Origin: Ignelater luminosus
Taxonomy: Eukaryota; Arthropoda; Insecta; Coleoptera; Elateridae
DNA length: 64,000 nt
Assembly (NCBI GenBank): GCA_011009095.1
Contig: VTPC01003590.1
Coordinates: 124,001 to 188,000 of the forward strand
Direction: 5' to 3'
Part shown: one piece after another, positions 63,844 to 64,000 of the stretch
Layout of the letters: the number at the start of each line of letters is the position of its first letter
Position numbering within the stretch: position 1 is the first letter of the stretch
Notes under the pieces: generated by a model
What the model saw: the letters and a program-made list of their open reading frames with translations, nothing else
Told to the model about the DNA's origin: nothing
The model's database searches: none
Translations under genes and position numbers: made by a program

Positions 63844-64000
<157 letters not shown>

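Overview
The window is AT-rich eukaryotic DNA with spliced genes, very large introns, short (about 50-60 nt) introns in some genes, and dense old transposons. The gene set and the transposon families (piggyBac, pogo, several Tc1/mariner lineages, hAT and Harbinger MITEs, Ty1/copia, non-LTR elements) point to an insect or another arthropod. I cannot name the species. It is not prokaryotic, so there are no operons, Shine-Dalgarno sites or CRISPR arrays.

Host genes. Four conserved genes can be rebuilt exon by exon. DNTTIP1 (minus, 22636-24965, 3 coding exons, 428 aa) is a subunit of the MiDAC histone deacetylase complex. INCENP (minus, 31872-60990, 5 coding exons, 808 aa) is the Aurora B scaffold of the chromosomal passenger complex. 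RUSF1, a DUF647 protein (plus, 61603-63468, 8 exons, 489 aa), starts 612 bp from INCENP on the opposite strand. The last coding part of RWDD4 (minus, 63844-64000, continuing past the right edge) converges on RUSF1, and the two genes have poly(A) signals about 10 bp apart. Every intron boundary given uses GT..AG and keeps frame.

Layout. 1-9.9 kb: no host exon recognised; relics of piggyBac (minus, 3.2-3.96 kb), an unclassified insect repeat ORF (4.4-4.9 kb) and a pogo-like transposase (5.37-6.38 kb), plus three copies of a dispersed repeat. 9.9-11.6 kb: a CpG-richer island, probably a promoter or 5' exon. 11.6-22.6 kb: AT-rich non-coding DNA with two hAT-type MITEs, a repeat family marked by GTTGCCTACCTA, and a Tc1/mariner relic. 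22.6-25.0 kb: DNTTIP1. 25-31.8 kb: spacer with fold-back elements, a mariner-derived MITE and an unusual tandem array. 31.9-61.0 kb: INCENP. Its 16.7-kb intron 3 holds a Harbinger-like MITE, a CXC-domain repeat ORF, a copia relic, a YqaJ-like fragment, a mariner copy, an RT fragment, a second repeat-ORF fragment, a hAT MITE and a nearly complete LINE. Its 9.9-kb intron 1 holds another LINE, a gag-like fragment and a mariner relic. 61.6-64 kb: RUSF1 and RWDD4.

The genes do not form one pathway. DNTTIP1 and INCENP both act in mitosis or chromatin, but their adjacency here shows nothing beyond position. The least explained structures are the five-unit GTTGCCTA array at 29.3-29.65 kb and its dispersed relatives, the fold-back elements, the low-copy repeat with intron-like signals at 7.0 and 8.6 kb, and a shortened IN-box in INCENP.
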